Counted from the stretch's first letter, positions 1 through 10,159 are shown. The stretch: DNA of 64,000 bases from Cladosporium sp. IMV 00045 (GCA_001931905.2 MSJI02000849.1:45748-109747); one strand, 5' to 3'. The notes: a model not told the origin generated them from the letters alone. Program-made: numbers and translations.

Positions 1-1
1 C

Positions 2-259
2 GCTGTGACCGGATGGTCTGGAGGTACGACCTTTCAACGCGATTTGCGACGATACGCCAAGAATGTCAAAGGGTGGAAGTTCGATTCTTCCGGTGTTAGG
101 AACCGAGCGAACGGGGATGTGGTGGATGTTGAAGGCTTTTACAACTATGATGGGTCCATTGGTGAGGGCAGGGCTACCACGATGGAGCAGGCGGAGAAGA
201 GGGTTTTCGAAGGGCTGGGGTTGGTGTACAGAGAGCCTTGGGAAAGATGTACTGGTTGA
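2..259 (+). CDS. Family X DNA polymerase, copy A, 3' end only
   Basis: This is the C-terminal 85 residues of the polymerase whose full copy lies at 26858-29026; the window edge cuts off the rest. The frame enters inside the palm domain at the GW motif (TGWSGGTTFQRDLRRYA), which in Pol mu/TdT-type enzymes lies beside the nucleotide sugar, and continues through the thumb to the stop at 257-259. Only a couple of residues differ from the full copy (for example V for G in AKNVKGW and D for E in NGDVVD), so the gene is very likely intact upstream. Confidence 0.85.
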   Translation, partial: AVTGWSGGTTFQRDLRRYAKNVKGWKFDSSGVRNRANGDVVDVEGFYNYDGSIGEGRATTMEQAEKRVFEGLGLVYREPWERCTG

Positions 260-609
260 TGTGACTTGTTTTATTGATTGATGATGCTGATATCTGTACA
301 ATTTCTGTATTATGTACATTGCTATCACGAGACCTCGTGCCTGAGTTCCATTATAGAGCATCGAGATATACGGCTAAAAGTAGACCCTTAGCGCGCTAAG
401 GTGGCTCGGTGGGAGGCGAGCTTACCACCTAGCTTAACATATGCCGATCTCCAACCTTCAAACGCCCCAATCGTAAACACTCTCACGCACCACTTGCACT
501 TGTTTACCACATTCGCACCTCGAGATTCACTAACAGTACCCATAACTGTGTCGCATGAACTATCGCAACTTCATCCATCATCGCACCGCGCATTCGCATC
601 CGTAACACG
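260..609. other. Spacer between PolX and pinin genes, copy A
   Basis: This 350-base spacer holds the PolX 3' flank and the pinin promoter and leader. A palindromic CCTTAGCGCGCTAAGG at about 387-402 is kept unchanged in copy B (about 29148-29163), so it may be a regulatory or structural element. No open frame with support was seen. Confidence 0.5.
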
Positions 610-1760
610 ATGGCAAGCGGGCATCAACCGCGGCAATCGCCGCCGGCCAGCGGCGCATTGAAACGACGCCAATCCGAAGACAACGAGGCCCCAGAGCAAG
701 AGAGCAAACGCATACGCACCGATCCGAGCAAAACCTCCCCTCAGCCCACGGAAATAACACCAACGTCAACAGAGCCCGCACGCCGCGACTCAACCGACAA
801 GCCAACCGAGCCGAGCAACGCGCGCAGAAAGAGCAGTGCCGTCAACGAGAAAGACAGGTCGCGCAGACTGTTTGGTGGGCTTCTGGGGAGCTTGAGTCAG
901 AAGGAAGACAGCAGGACGGCGAAGCGAAGGCAGGAGATCGAGTCGAGGAAGAAGGCTGAGCTGCAGCAGCAGGATGATCAGAACTTGGAGGACAAGCAGA
1001 AGCAGCTAGAGGAGCTGGCGGAGAAGCGTAGGCGCGTGAAGAAACGGATGGATGAGGAGACTGTGAGTGGTCTTGGGAGAGTTTGTGTCTCAAAGATGGA
1101 TGCTGACTGCGGTTTAGATGCGCAACAGACATCGCAATATGCTACACAGTGCTCACTTCTTGCACACGACGGCGCAGCCAAGACTGGTGAGTTATGAGCT
1201 CAGTGCTTGATAGTACTTATCAGCGGGCTTACTGACATCTCACAGCTCTACAAGCCTTGGGAGCTCCGAGACGAGGAAGAGGATCGCATCGATGATCAAA
1301 TCTCCGAGACCGAGGCGCAAATCGAACGCGAACTGGCCGACCATGAACAGACGTCCACTACAAAGGCCGATTCTGTCAACAATGGTACGCAGATGAAAGC
1401 TGCTCAAGCGATATAGCATGGACAGGTACTGACTGTTGCGCAGAACCGCCAGAGCGTACAACCGCCGAGGCACCACAAGACGACCACGCCACCGACACCA
1501 CCCTGGCCACGGCAGATCCTGCCAAAGAGTCGCACCCCCAGACAGCAAGCGAGCCGACAGCAGATTCAGCTGGTAACATCCGCGACGAGAATACAAGCCC
1601 CAAAGACGAAGCCAAAGACGCTGAGAAGCCAGCTTCTCCAGCAAACGGCGAAGCTCAAGACGGCGAAGCAGATGATGTCGCAGAGAAAGCGGCCACGACC
1701 CAGCAGGACGAGCATGATGACCACGTTGTCGAAGGCGAGGAGGACACCGTCATCTATTGA
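610..1760 (+). CDS. Pinin/SDK/MemA-domain nuclear protein, copy A
   Basis: Pinin-family proteins are nuclear and associate with splicing and exon-junction factors. Four exons are supported by GT-AG sites and by copy B: 610-1062, 1118-1186, 1246-1384 and 1444-1760, giving 325 residues. The N-terminal 75 residues are Ser/Pro/Glu-rich and basic. The pinin core starts near residue 78 (RSRRLFGGLLGSL), continues through a Lys/Arg/Glu coiled coil, and crosses introns 1 and 2 into RNRHRNMLHSAHFLHTTAQP and LYKPWELRDEE, the diagnostic end of the domain. The C-terminal 120 residues are acidic and low in complexity. Exon 2 is only 69 bases, so a gene finder may miss it. An Acinus-like protein, another peripheral splicing factor, is encoded in the same block. 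Family call good; exact partner unknown. Confidence 0.85.
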
Positions 1761-2060
1761 TTTTTGTAGTATAATTATACCCCCAATGCAGCACGCCTAA
1801 TCGTGGAGTTCACCGTATACCATGGAACCGCTCATCACAGAACTACTAGTCTGCTCAACCCACGACATAAGCACACACTCTCGGGTTCCAACCTGCGGCT
1901 ATTAATGCTGATCCCAACACTACTTGGTCAAGTGTATCATTTCAAAGCAAGCACATCCCCAAGAATTCACTCATGAGGACAAAGCCACGACCCAAATTTG
2001 ATAAACAATACCACCTTTCGGCCTTCACCGAATTCCATTGGTGTACAACAGTACATCACA

Positions 2061-2147
2061 TCCTCAATGGTCTAGTGGCTATGATTTCCGCTTGTCACTA
2101 ACCACGACAAGCCGCGGGAGACCAGGGTTCGATTCCCTGTTGGGGAG
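2061..2147 (+). tRNA. tRNA-Asp(GTC) with a 15-base intron, copy A
   Basis: The cloverleaf folds completely. The acceptor TCCTCAA pairs with TTGGGGA, the anticodon stem TCCGC with GCGGG, and the T stem CAGGG with CCCTG around TTCGATT. The anticodon loop reads TTGTCA then, after the intron, C. The intron lies after the base 3' of the anticodon, the canonical eukaryotic position, and contains GACAAG, which can pair with CTTGTC of the anticodon arm as expected for the splicing endonuclease substrate. Mature length is 72 bases before CCA addition. Copy B is identical in sequence. Confidence 0.95.
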
Positions 2148-2698
2148 AGCTCAGAAATGACATCTCTTACTACCATCCAAGTCTTCCGGTGCTGGCTCAC
2201 CAGCATCGTCCTGATTCTTTTTTGCTTTTTTTGACGTCTTTCGTTCTGACTGTGCTTTTTGTCGGGAATTCGTTGTACTCAAGTCCGTTTGTGGGTGGAA
2301 CGATGGGGTGTGAGGAGGGAGACCACGTCGTTCTGGGAAGCCGGACCAGGGCATTATTATTGCATGGTGGCAGGGTTCACGATCAAGCCAGGGACATTTA
2401 TTATGTATACGGGAATAGGAAAGCTTCGGTCTCGTTCTCTTGGAACTTCTGTATGGACTGGGGACGGAACTCGGTACACGCGGTTGGCCTGACCGCAGTT
2501 CCCACAATTGATCAGATGCCAGGGTACAAGGATTGGAAGCAAAGGCTTTTGATCAAAGCAGCGAACAACGGTCATTTGGACGACATATCATTGCAAGTGT
2601 TCGTAAGGTCGTAAAGAGCAGTCTCATCTCTCCGCTCAACAGCGTGCTACGCTACACAACTCCCTTGCTCGCAGATCAATCACGTAGTCAGAGATACA
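2148..2698. other. Spacer downstream of tRNA-Asp, copy A
   Basis: The region is alignable with copy B (30916-31436) but contains several indels. A minus-strand open frame of 118 codons at 2151-2507 is interrupted in copy B, so it is not annotated. Nothing else is recognised. Confidence 0.5.
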
Positions 2699-3715
2699 TC
2701 ATGCCGCCAGCACGAGACTTTCACCATTGCCCACCGGATGCCAATTCGGTCTTCCAAAATCACGGTCTTCCTCCTTCGCCTCATCTTTCTCTCGCTGCAG
2801 CGCTTCTTCAAGCGTAATAGGATTCTGAGTCAAAATCCAAGACGTGAGGCCCTTCTCAATCTTCGCCTCATCATGCGTGCCGACCCAATGTCTGGCCTTC
2901 AGCATTCGCTGCAATTTCAGCCCATTATGCGCCCCCAGATTCGCATCCATGTACCCTATCCACGACAGGCCGACTTTGACGTGCAGCAAGCCGTGGATGA
3001 GGGCGACGATTCGCAGAGCCGGCTCTCTGGATGTCAAGAATTCCATGTCTTCCGCGACGATGCCGTGCGGTGTGTAGATGACGGCTTCGGCGTCGTCTAG
3101 ACCGGTGGAATCGAAGGAGACGACGATGCCTTTGTGAATTCCTTGGATGTCCTTCCGTTGAGTCAGGCAGCCAATTCCGAGCCACTCGGGGAGGAAGGGA
3201 AGTCGCGTATCGCGCCAGTCGCGCTGGAAAGGTGGCAGGAGCTTGATCGTCTCGAAGTGATTGTAGGCTTTGACGAGATGTTCTGCGTCTTCTCGTACGA
3301 GAACTGGTACTGACGGGTGCAGTTGGCGTAGGGTGTGTTCATTCACATGATCGGTTCCTCGCAAAGCGCAGACAGCAACGTCGATGTAGCCAGTGGATGA
3401 CTTCTCTGGAGACTTCATGCCGCGAAGAGAGCATGCTTGCGTTTCGATTTCTTGCGCGAACGCTTCGACTTCTGCCATTGTCTGGAAGGCGGCAGGAACG
3501 GTATGATCCTGCTCATGGAAGATGCGTGAGAACTCGATTTGAGGAGTCGTCAGCCATGCGTCTATGAGAACGTTGTAATACGGGCGTGCATGGCCATCGT
3601 TCCTTGGGATCTGGATGAGCCATGAAGTGTCTGCGTTCAGATGGTGTATGAGCGGACGTTCTGCGTCTGCTTTCGATTTCAGCACAGTGCTTGCGTCGAT
3701 CTTGCCTTTCGCCAT
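2699..3715 (-). CDS. Metallo-beta-lactamase-fold-like fungal protein, copy A
   Basis: Single-exon gene of 338 residues. It resembles a fungal family with a metallo-beta-lactamase-like layout: an early strand pair (TSWLIQIPR, then YYNVLIDAWL at about 45-55), a central segment VAVCALRGTDHVNEHTL where the family usually has a SHxFTDH metal motif, and a C-terminal ANLGAHNGLKLQRML / WVGTHDEAK segment. The usual first histidine of the metal motif is absent here (ALRGTDH), and this holds in both copies, so the metal site may be altered and enzymatic activity is uncertain. Both copies are full length. The family call comes from recall of sequence pattern, not a search; substrate unknown. Confidence 0.6.
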   Translation of the reverse strand: MAKGKIDASTVLKSKADAERPLIHHLNADTSWLIQIPRNDGHARPYYNVLIDAWLTTPQIEFSRIFHEQDHTVPAAFQTMAEVEAFAQEIETQACSLRGMKSPEKSSTGYIDVAVCALRGTDHVNEHTLRQLHPSVPVLVREDAEHLVKAYNHFETIKLLPPFQRDWRDTRLPFLPEWLGIGCLTQRKDIQGIHKGIVVSFDSTGLDDAEAVIYTPHGIVAEDMEFLTSREPALRIVALIHGLLHVKVGLSWIGYMDANLGAHNGLKLQRMLKARHWVGTHDEAKIEKGLTSWILTQNPITLEEALQREKDEAKEEDRDFGRPNWHPVGNGESLVLAA

Positions 3716-5112
3716 TATTGTTGCAGTGTCTCTTGCTGCAAGTGACGAGGATAGAAGATTGTCACGTTCTAGGGTGGAGGGGATTGCGTTGCTGTCGAGC
3801 TTGACCTATCCATGATCCTTCGACTGCGGCTGACACACAGATGACCTGAGAGCTCGTCTGGCGGCTTGTGCTTACGAGGTGAGGTGTTGGAGGATCAGCA
3901 CACCATCTCTCTTACCTCGTAGCAAACAAAAATACGGGAGTGACCAGCAGCCAGCCACGCGCCTTCCAAAATGAACATCTCACTCGAAGCTATCTACCGC
4001 AAAATAGTCTTCAATCGAGCTATTATCTTCTACTCTAGAGGCATATATTAATAGGCAAAAACGTGAGATAGCTCTTAAATATTTAGGGGTATCTCTCGTA
4101 GGATGCTCTTGTCTCAAGATACTCTCCTCCGCCTTAGTAGTATGAATAGACCTAGGTACCTATATGAGCTGGGATTTTTGGCAGGCGCGTGCCAGCATAC
4201 AGCAGTATCTCATCATTCAAATAAATGTCAATCCTAAATTCGTCACCACATTTGATCTGCAGATAATCGACAGCCGCTAGAAAGGCAAACACCGACATCA
4301 CCCGTCTTCCGATGCGGACTATGCGGCAAATTCACGTGATCAGGCGACACATATAACGTCATCTGCTATTGCTGCTTGGTGATCGCCAAGCTAGAAGGAA
4401 GATCGTGAGAGCCGTCTGTGCCGTTACGTCCGTCCAACGCGTGGACAACCATCAGCCTTGCGAATGTGGATCCTAGGCCAAGTCCCCGGATGGGTCTTGT
4501 CTCGAAACAACAACTCTGGGCTGTTAGTTCGAGAGGAGCGCATGGGGGGCGGAGCAGAGGCGACGCAATGCGGCTTGCAGACGGGACGCGAAAAAAGTCT
4601 TGATCCGCCTTGACCGCGTTTGACGACCCAAAGCAACAAAGTCAACATGTGATATCGAACCTTCTGGCCTCCGCGGACTGGTGGCGACGGGATACTGGCG
4701 TGACTGGGACATGCTGCCGGTAGACACGAGTGCTTCGAGCGCGCTCTTGGACCACGCCTGGACGTTTCTTACCAGGATCCACGATCGCCCGCAAAAAACA
4801 ACCGTCGGCATGGCCGCCGGGGCAACGCCTCTTGCACGGTGGACAAGGCGGAGAATCGTAGCCAAGGCAGACGACTCGCCGGACTCGAGGGTCTGACTAC
4901 ATCACTAATATGGGTCTCTTAGCACGGGCTTCCGTCCATGTTGCCATCCATCCTGGAGCATCTGCGTGTGTATAAGAAACACATGGGTTCTGTCTGGCCG
5001 ACATGATCTCCTCTTTTTCCCAGACCATCACTGCACATCCTCATCTGTCGCTTTCTCTCACAGTCACTTCACTTTCATCCACCTAAAAAACAACAAACTT
5101 AAATCAATCAAC
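3716..5112. other. Divergent intergenic region between MBL-like and GPI protein genes, copy A
   Basis: This 1.4-kb spacer carries the promoters of two divergent genes. Conserved blocks shared with copy B include about 3825-3905 (GAGGTGTTGGAGGATCAGCACACCA core) and about 4240-4960. The strongly conserved 4380-4960 stretch has short frames on both strands that differ in length between copies, so it is read as promoter and leader sequence and not as a gene. The leader before the GPI gene is A- and C-rich. Confidence 0.5.
3947..4190. mobile_element. About 240-base A+T-rich insertion present only in copy A
   Basis: Between TGACCAGCAG and GCCAGCATAC copy A has roughly 240 bases with no counterpart in copy B, where the flanks almost meet (about 32680-32695). 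The segment is much richer in A+T than its surroundings and has a short plus-strand open stretch near 4035-4140. It may be an eroded transposon fragment or, equally, ancestral sequence deleted from copy B. No clear terminal repeats or target-site duplication were seen. Confidence 0.35.
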
Positions 5113-5835
5113 ATGCGTTCCTCCGTCTTCGTCGCTGTCGCCGCTACTGGCTACGCCGCTGCCCAGAACGTTGACGGTGCTGCCTCTTCCATTGTCAGCT
5201 CTGTCGCTGATGGTGCTCAGCCTACTGGCTCTGCGGTCTCCGCCGTGAGCTCCTGGGCGCTTGACAACCCCGACCAGGCCTCTCAGTTTCTTGCTTCCTA
5301 CGCCTCTCAGAGCCCTTCCGCAGCCTCCTCTGCTCTGATGGAGTTCTACTCCACCGCCGACCCCTCTGCCAGCTCTCAGGTCGCCTCCGCCGCAAGCGGT
5401 TTCTTCGGCCCCGTCACTGCCGCAGGTACTGGCTCTGGTCCCATGGCCACTGCTGGGAACGGCACTGCCATCCCCGGTGTCTCTTCCGCCGCCCAGAACG
5501 CCAGTTCTGTCGCTGAGTCCAGCTACCTGAGCTCTCTTTCCGCTGCTGGCAGCACCGTAAGTCCATCCTCGATATTTATTCATGAGAATCATGCACTAAC
5601 ATGATGCCAGATCGACGCCGCAGCTAGCTCTTCCGCTGAGGCAGCAGGCAGCTCTGCAGCCGGCGAGGCTTCCACCACCGCAGCTGGTGCGGGCGGTTCT
5701 CAGCAGACCGGTGATTCGGAGTCTGCTTCCTCCACTGGCGACCAGACTGAGTCTGGCGACTCAGGTGCTGCCGTCCAGACCGCTGGCCCAATCCTCCTCG
5801 GTGCCGCTGGTCTTGCCTTCGCCGCTCTCCTGTAG
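5113..5835 (+). CDS. Secreted Ser/Ala-rich GPI-anchored surface protein, copy A
   Basis: Two exons, 5113-5556 and 5611-5835, encode 222 residues. Residues 1-18 form a signal peptide (MRSSVFVAVAATGYAAAQ). The body is dominated by Ser, Ala, Gly and Thr with scattered N-glycosylation sites (NGT, NAS). The last 20 residues (TAGPILLGAAGLAFAALL, then stop) are a typical GPI-attachment hydrophobic tail after a Ser/Gly-rich omega region. Such proteins sit on the plasma membrane or are linked into the cell wall. The intron starts GTAAGT and ends GCCAG, at the same place in copy B. Codons are strongly biased to C-ending and T-ending forms, suggesting high expression. An upstream in-frame ATG at 4966 exists but lies before the signal peptide and is not used here. 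Confidence 0.8.
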
Positions 5836-6598
5836 AGTGGTGCACCAATGTAACTGAAGACGGCATGGATCTCATGTCGACGAACTGAAATGTGGCACGT
5901 GGCGATAAAGTCCGGCTACATACGAAAATGTGCTGTCCCAAAGTGCTTGGGTCAGCAATGCGGTCACGTAATATATCTTTTTTCAACGTACGCTTAATAC
6001 ATTATTACTGCTTTGGCGGCGATTACAATAAAATATCTTTCGTCTCTTTCAGTTTTGCTATTATGTTCCATCAGTCTCGCTTGCGTTTTCCTCGGCACAG
6101 TGTTGCTTCTGATAGAATGTTGATAAAAGTGATGTGTATACAAACACAATTCGAGGTTCGAGTAGACCTAGCTGCTACCAAGGTAACGCGGAAGTCTATT
6201 CATGCCTTCCACTCACATTTATCCATCATTCTGTTCATCAGAACGTACCTTACTATTGCCATGATCAATTGTCGCAGGACGATTGTAAAACATATTGATA
6301 GCCTGAAACTATTCTAATACACTATCCAGGAATGTTGCGACCAGGCCTTCTGCAAACACATCGATTGTCTCGACATTTGACGTTCGCCAAAGATCTCCTA
6401 GTAGCGAAGTACGCATAGCCCTATCACTCATGCTCGAAGCTTGCTTTAGCCCGCCCAGAAAGGTAAGCGCGGCCTTCTAGAAGAGATTGGCAGACGACTT
6501 TGTTCCCCCTACTCTCGCCCTAAGGGCATGTACTGCACACCTCATCTACCAAATACACCACTAATAAACCAACAACCACATTACATCATAAGCCGCGG
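5836..6598. other. Spacer between GPI protein and AT-hook protein genes, copy A
   Basis: The 763 bases are alignable with copy B over nearly their full length, including an A+T-rich 3' flank with several AATAAA-like signals and a block at about 6300-6500 kept almost unchanged. No gene was recognised; frames here are disrupted in the other copy. Confidence 0.45.
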
Positions 6599-8200
6599 AT
6601 GCGGTCATCCTTTGCCCATAAGCAGACGACGATGCAGGGCATACTGAAACCAAAACCAAGAATCGAACGCGATGACTACTCCCAAATCACCGACTTAGGA
6701 CCAAATTCGGCCTACAATGGCAGTATGCAGTACCACCAACAGCCGCAACAGCAGCAACATTCGCAAACCCCGTCTTGGCCTGGTGTGGTCCAGTCGTCGC
6801 CCTACTATCCCAATGCCGCACCATACGCGACTCCCTCTCAACAACCCTATGCGACGCCTTTACAGCCCTCGAGCGCGTCGCAACAGAGTCCATACAGCGG
6901 CTACAACTTGAGCAACAACACATACAGCTACCCTACCCAATATCCCACGACAGCTGTGCAATACCAGAATGCTGGACTAGACGAAGAGGAGTCTGATACC
7001 CCTTCAGCGGAAAAGACGGCTGAGGTAGAAGATATACAGCCACACGAGGCACACGTGAAGGACCTGGACGAGCTTTGCGCCGCACTGCAAGCGCACATTG
7101 ACGCCAACACTGTGGACGGTGTGAGCCAGCTGGCGAAGGCGGAGATCTCGCTGCATCAGGATGCTCTGGTGCCTCTGTTGCGGCCGGCCATTGGACCTTA
7201 TGCGAATGGTGGAGCGCAGGATTTGCCAGAGGACTTCAAGAAGAACTATCCGGAGGACAGTGACGCGGGTGAGAAGGCTGGACAGGAGGGTGCAGGTGAT
7301 TCGCAATCGCAGGATCAGTCTCAGCATGTCGCGGAAAACGGATCTCAGGAAGCTACGCAGGATCCAGATCAAGATACGCAACAGAGCCCGACGCAGCAAG
7401 ATGGTGACAGAACGGCACCCCAACCAGAGAGCATGAATACCCAACCCCAAAAGAAGCCCGCCAAACCCCCCGGCAGCACACGAGACGAAACGCCCCTCAA
7501 AAACTGCCCCCAAGCCACCGTCTCCAACGTCCTCAACATCACCGACGGCGCCGTCCGCGCGATAGTCCAACGCGCCGCCTCACGCGGCATCGTGCAGCGC
7601 ATAACCCAACTCGACGGCTTCAAGTACATGTTCAACAACTACTGGACATCCCACAACGACAACGACGGCATGCGCTTCTCCTACATCTGCCGCGACAGCC
7701 TGCAGAACAAGGACCGCGCGGCCCACGTGCCCGCGCGCGCCTCCACCAACCCGCCCGTGCACGCCCGCCCCATGCTGCGCAAGGGCAAGCACGCCTGGGA
7801 CTGCCGCGGGACCGTCTGTATTAAATTCTCCTCCGTCGTCGGCCACATCTTCATCCAGTACAAACACGCCGCCATCCACCCGACGCACGCGTCGCGCAAG
7901 CGCACGCCGCGCGCTTCGCAGCAGAGGAAGAAACCGCCCGGCCGCCCGCGCGGTTCGACGAATGGCGGCAAGAGGAAGCGCGACGACGAGCAGCGCGGCT
8001 ACGCGCTTTCGGAGCCGCAGGGCGCTTCGGTGCCGGCGCCGCTGGCTCAACCGAATTGGTATCCGCAGCAGGCCATGCAGTCTGCGCAGAGGGAGCCGAG
8101 TTTGTTCGAGCTCTTGCAGCAGAGTGCCGTGGAGACTGCGGCGAGCAATGCTGGCGGGCAGTTGGGGAGCACGATTAGTCCTTGGTGGGCGAATTCTTGA
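6599..8200 (+). CDS. AT-hook protein with a Cys/His-rich DNA-binding-like core, copy A
   Basis: Single exon, 533 residues; a second in-frame start at 6632 (MQGILKPKPRIE) may be the true one. Residues 1-130 are Gln/Pro/Tyr/Ser-rich (QQPQQQQHSQ), typical of transcription regulators. The conserved core is about 305-440: NVLNITDGAVRAIVQRAASRG, YMFNNYWTSHND, then a segment with YICRDS, WDCRGTVCIKFSS and HIFIQYKHAAIHP whose Cys and His spacing is reminiscent of FLYWCH/WRKY-GCM1 zinc fingers. It is followed by a basic AT-hook (KKPPGRPRGSTNGGKRKR). The core is almost identical in copy B while the acidic Gln-rich linker varies, so the core is under selection. Role as nuclear DNA-binding protein is inferred; no specific target known. 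Confidence 0.6.
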   Translation: MRSSFAHKQTTMQGILKPKPRIERDDYSQITDLGPNSAYNGSMQYHQQPQQQQHSQTPSWPGVVQSSPYYPNAAPYATPSQQPYATPLQPSSASQQSPYSGYNLSNNTYSYPTQYPTTAVQYQNAGLDEEESDTPSAEKTAEVEDIQPHEAHVKDLDELCAALQAHIDANTVDGVSQLAKAEISLHQDALVPLLRPAIGPYANGGAQDLPEDFKKNYPEDSDAGEKAGQEGAGDSQSQDQSQHVAENGSQEATQDPDQDTQQSPTQQDGDRTAPQPESMNTQPQKKPAKPPGSTRDETPLKNCPQATVSNVLNITDGAVRAIVQRAASRGIVQRITQLDGFKYMFNNYWTSHNDNDGMRFSYICRDSLQNKDRAAHVPARASTNPPVHARPMLRKGKHAWDCRGTVCIKFSSVVGHIFIQYKHAAIHPTHASRKRTPRASQQRKKPPGRPRGSTNGGKRKRDDEQRGYALSEPQGASVPAPLAQPNWYPQQAMQSAQREPSLFELLQQSAVETAASNAGGQLGSTISPWWANS

Positions 8201-8861
8201 GGCGGATTGAGAGGTCGTGTTTGGTGTCGTTTTGTGGTGCGCGTGGCTTGAGTGTGGGTTGTGTGGACCATGGGTCGGCGTGCTCATTACTAAGAAATCG
8301 CTTGGAAGCTTGCGAAACGGCGCCAGGATGACTTTCCAATAGCATCCGGCGGGCGTCGAGACTTGAAAGGCTAGTAAGATGGGCAGAGAGATTCGCTCAG
8401 TCTCTTCGGATGCCCCCTCAGGAGGGCAATAGGGCTAACGCTATCCCTCCAGCGAAGTTCATCTTCACCCTTGATGAGGAACCAGAACATCGCCAGATCC
8501 CGTCTTTCAACACTAAGAAAGGGGAGAAATCGAGCTTGTAGATCTAAGGATGAGATATCTACGAATATCATGTATCCAAAATGGGGGGACCCGCGTCAAA
8601 GAGCAGCGCGTCCCCCTGTAAGAGAAGTGATTGAAACTACAACCGTTCAATTCGTATAGAGAAACACCTGTGCGTGTATGATAGATAGATGAAAATGCGT
8701 CAAAATATGCGCACAAAAAATGCCCAACCGGCGCCAACGAAAAAGCCGTAATGCGGCGGGCGCAAAAAACAAAAAAAAAACGCGCTTTCGCTTCCCAAAG
8801 AATCTCCAGAATGTCTATCTCATCTCGTCATTCAATTCCCATCCTCACACTTCCCTCTTCC
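8201..8861. other. Convergent 3' spacer between AT-hook protein and ArfGAP genes, copy A
   Basis: The 660-base region between two converging genes holds their 3' flanks. It is alignable with copy B but with many small indels. Nothing else was recognised. Confidence 0.45.
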
Positions 8862-10159
8862 TCACCAATCTCCCCACCCACCATCGTCATCCTTCTTCGC
8901 CGTCGCAGGCCCACCACCACTGCTGCTCTTCATGGCACTCGTGCCGACATTTCTAGGCTTCTGCTGCTGCTGCTGAGCCGTCTTCGCCTCCCCCGCGGCC
9001 GCGAAATCGTCCCAGAAATCCTTCTTCTCCTTCGGAGGCCCCGTGGGATCGGCGCCGAACGAGTCCCAGAAATCCTTCTTCTCCGGCGCCACGCCCCTGC
9101 TGCCACTCGTCGCCGCACCGCCACCGCCAGATGCGTGCTCCGGGTCGACGAAGCGGTTGAACTGATCATTGAGCCCGCGCGAAGTGTGCTGCAGACCCGA
9201 ACCGAGGTTCGTGCCGAACTGCCTGGCTTGCGAAGCGAAGTCGCCGCTGTTGAGGTTCGCCATGCCCGGCTGGATGTAGGCTTTGTTGACGCTGGCGGCT
9301 TGCTTGGCGAAACTGCTGCCCAGCCAGCCGAAGCCCTTGGTCAGGGCGGCGACGGGGTCTTTTTGGAAGTCGTCGGTGGTGGGCACGCCGAATTCGTCCG
9401 ACTGTGAGGATGAGGGCGCAGGCGATGAGCCGAATCCGGAGTATTTCCCTCCCTGCGAGGGCGCGAGGCCTTCCGGGCGGGAGGAGTTTTCCGCCCCTTT
9501 GCTGGCGAAGTAGGCTTCGTTCTTTGCTTTTTGCGATTCAGGCCCGAAGCCCTGCGGTGTGTTCCTCCCCGATCCGCCAGAGGGGGTGGGGATCTCGCCC
9601 GCGGCGGCTTTCTTGGCCGGTGCCTCTTTCTTCGTCGCGCCGGGGACGTATTTCCTCTCCTCGACTTTGCAGGTCAGGCGTTCCTTCCACTCCTCACCGG
9701 CTTCGCTGTCGTAGCGCTCGGCGATTGTGCAGTTTTCGAATTCCCGCGCCAGGGTGCGGTTGCTGGCGTGCGCGTCGAAGAAGGCCTTGTAGGGCGCGTT
9801 GCCGCCGAGTTCCATGCGCTTCACTTCGGCGAGCTTGAAGGCGTCCATGGTCACGCTGCGCACGAAGGAGATATGCACGCCCAGGCTGCGGTGAATGCCG
9901 CTGCAGGCGAGGCAGAAGAAGATGCCGAGTTTGGGGGAGGCCTGGGATTGGAGGTGTTGTCAGTCATTTTGAGGGTCTTGTATGCTTTGGTGGAGACATG
10001 ACTGTTTTGATATTCGGAAGTGAATGACTTCCTTCAATCCAGACATACCCATTGTGGACTGGGAGCACCGCAGTCGATGCAGCGGTTGTTCTCGTTGGTT
10101 TTGGCGATTTCGCCCAGCTTCGAGCGGGTTTCCGGGTCGACCTCCCACATTTTACTCAT
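8862..10159 (-). CDS. ArfGAP of the Gcs1 type, copy A
   Basis: GTPase-activating protein for Arf small GTPases, acting in Golgi and post-Golgi vesicle traffic. Two exons on the minus strand, 10159-10049 and 9941-8862, encode 396 residues. The intron interrupts the zinc finger: exon 1 ends CIDCGAPSPQW and exon 2 starts ASPKLGIFFCLACSGIHRSL, so the CX2C-X16-CX2C ArfGAP finger and the catalytic arginine in GIHR are restored only after splicing. The ArfGAP domain fills about residues 10-125. The C-terminal half has an amphipathic, curvature-sensing-like stretch near 220-290 (FAKQAASVNKAYIQPGM, NSGDFASQARQFG), two KKDFWD repeats, and ends GGWGDW. Start chosen as MSKMWEVDP, matching the family; upstream in-frame ATGs lie in the leader. 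Confidence 0.9.

Noticed and set aside
2151..2507. 118-codon minus-strand frame after tRNA-Asp
   Set aside because: The same frame in copy B is broken by stops and indels, so it is not maintained as coding sequence.
4418..4896. Short frames on both strands in the conserved block upstream of the GPI gene
   Set aside because: Frame lengths and starts change between copies by indels, while the sequence itself is conserved, which fits promoter or leader sequence.
7580..8287. Long minus-strand frame opposite the AT-hook gene
   Set aside because: It is antisense to a conserved core whose plus-strand reading is kept in both copies; Arg/Ala-rich composition is typical of a shadow frame.
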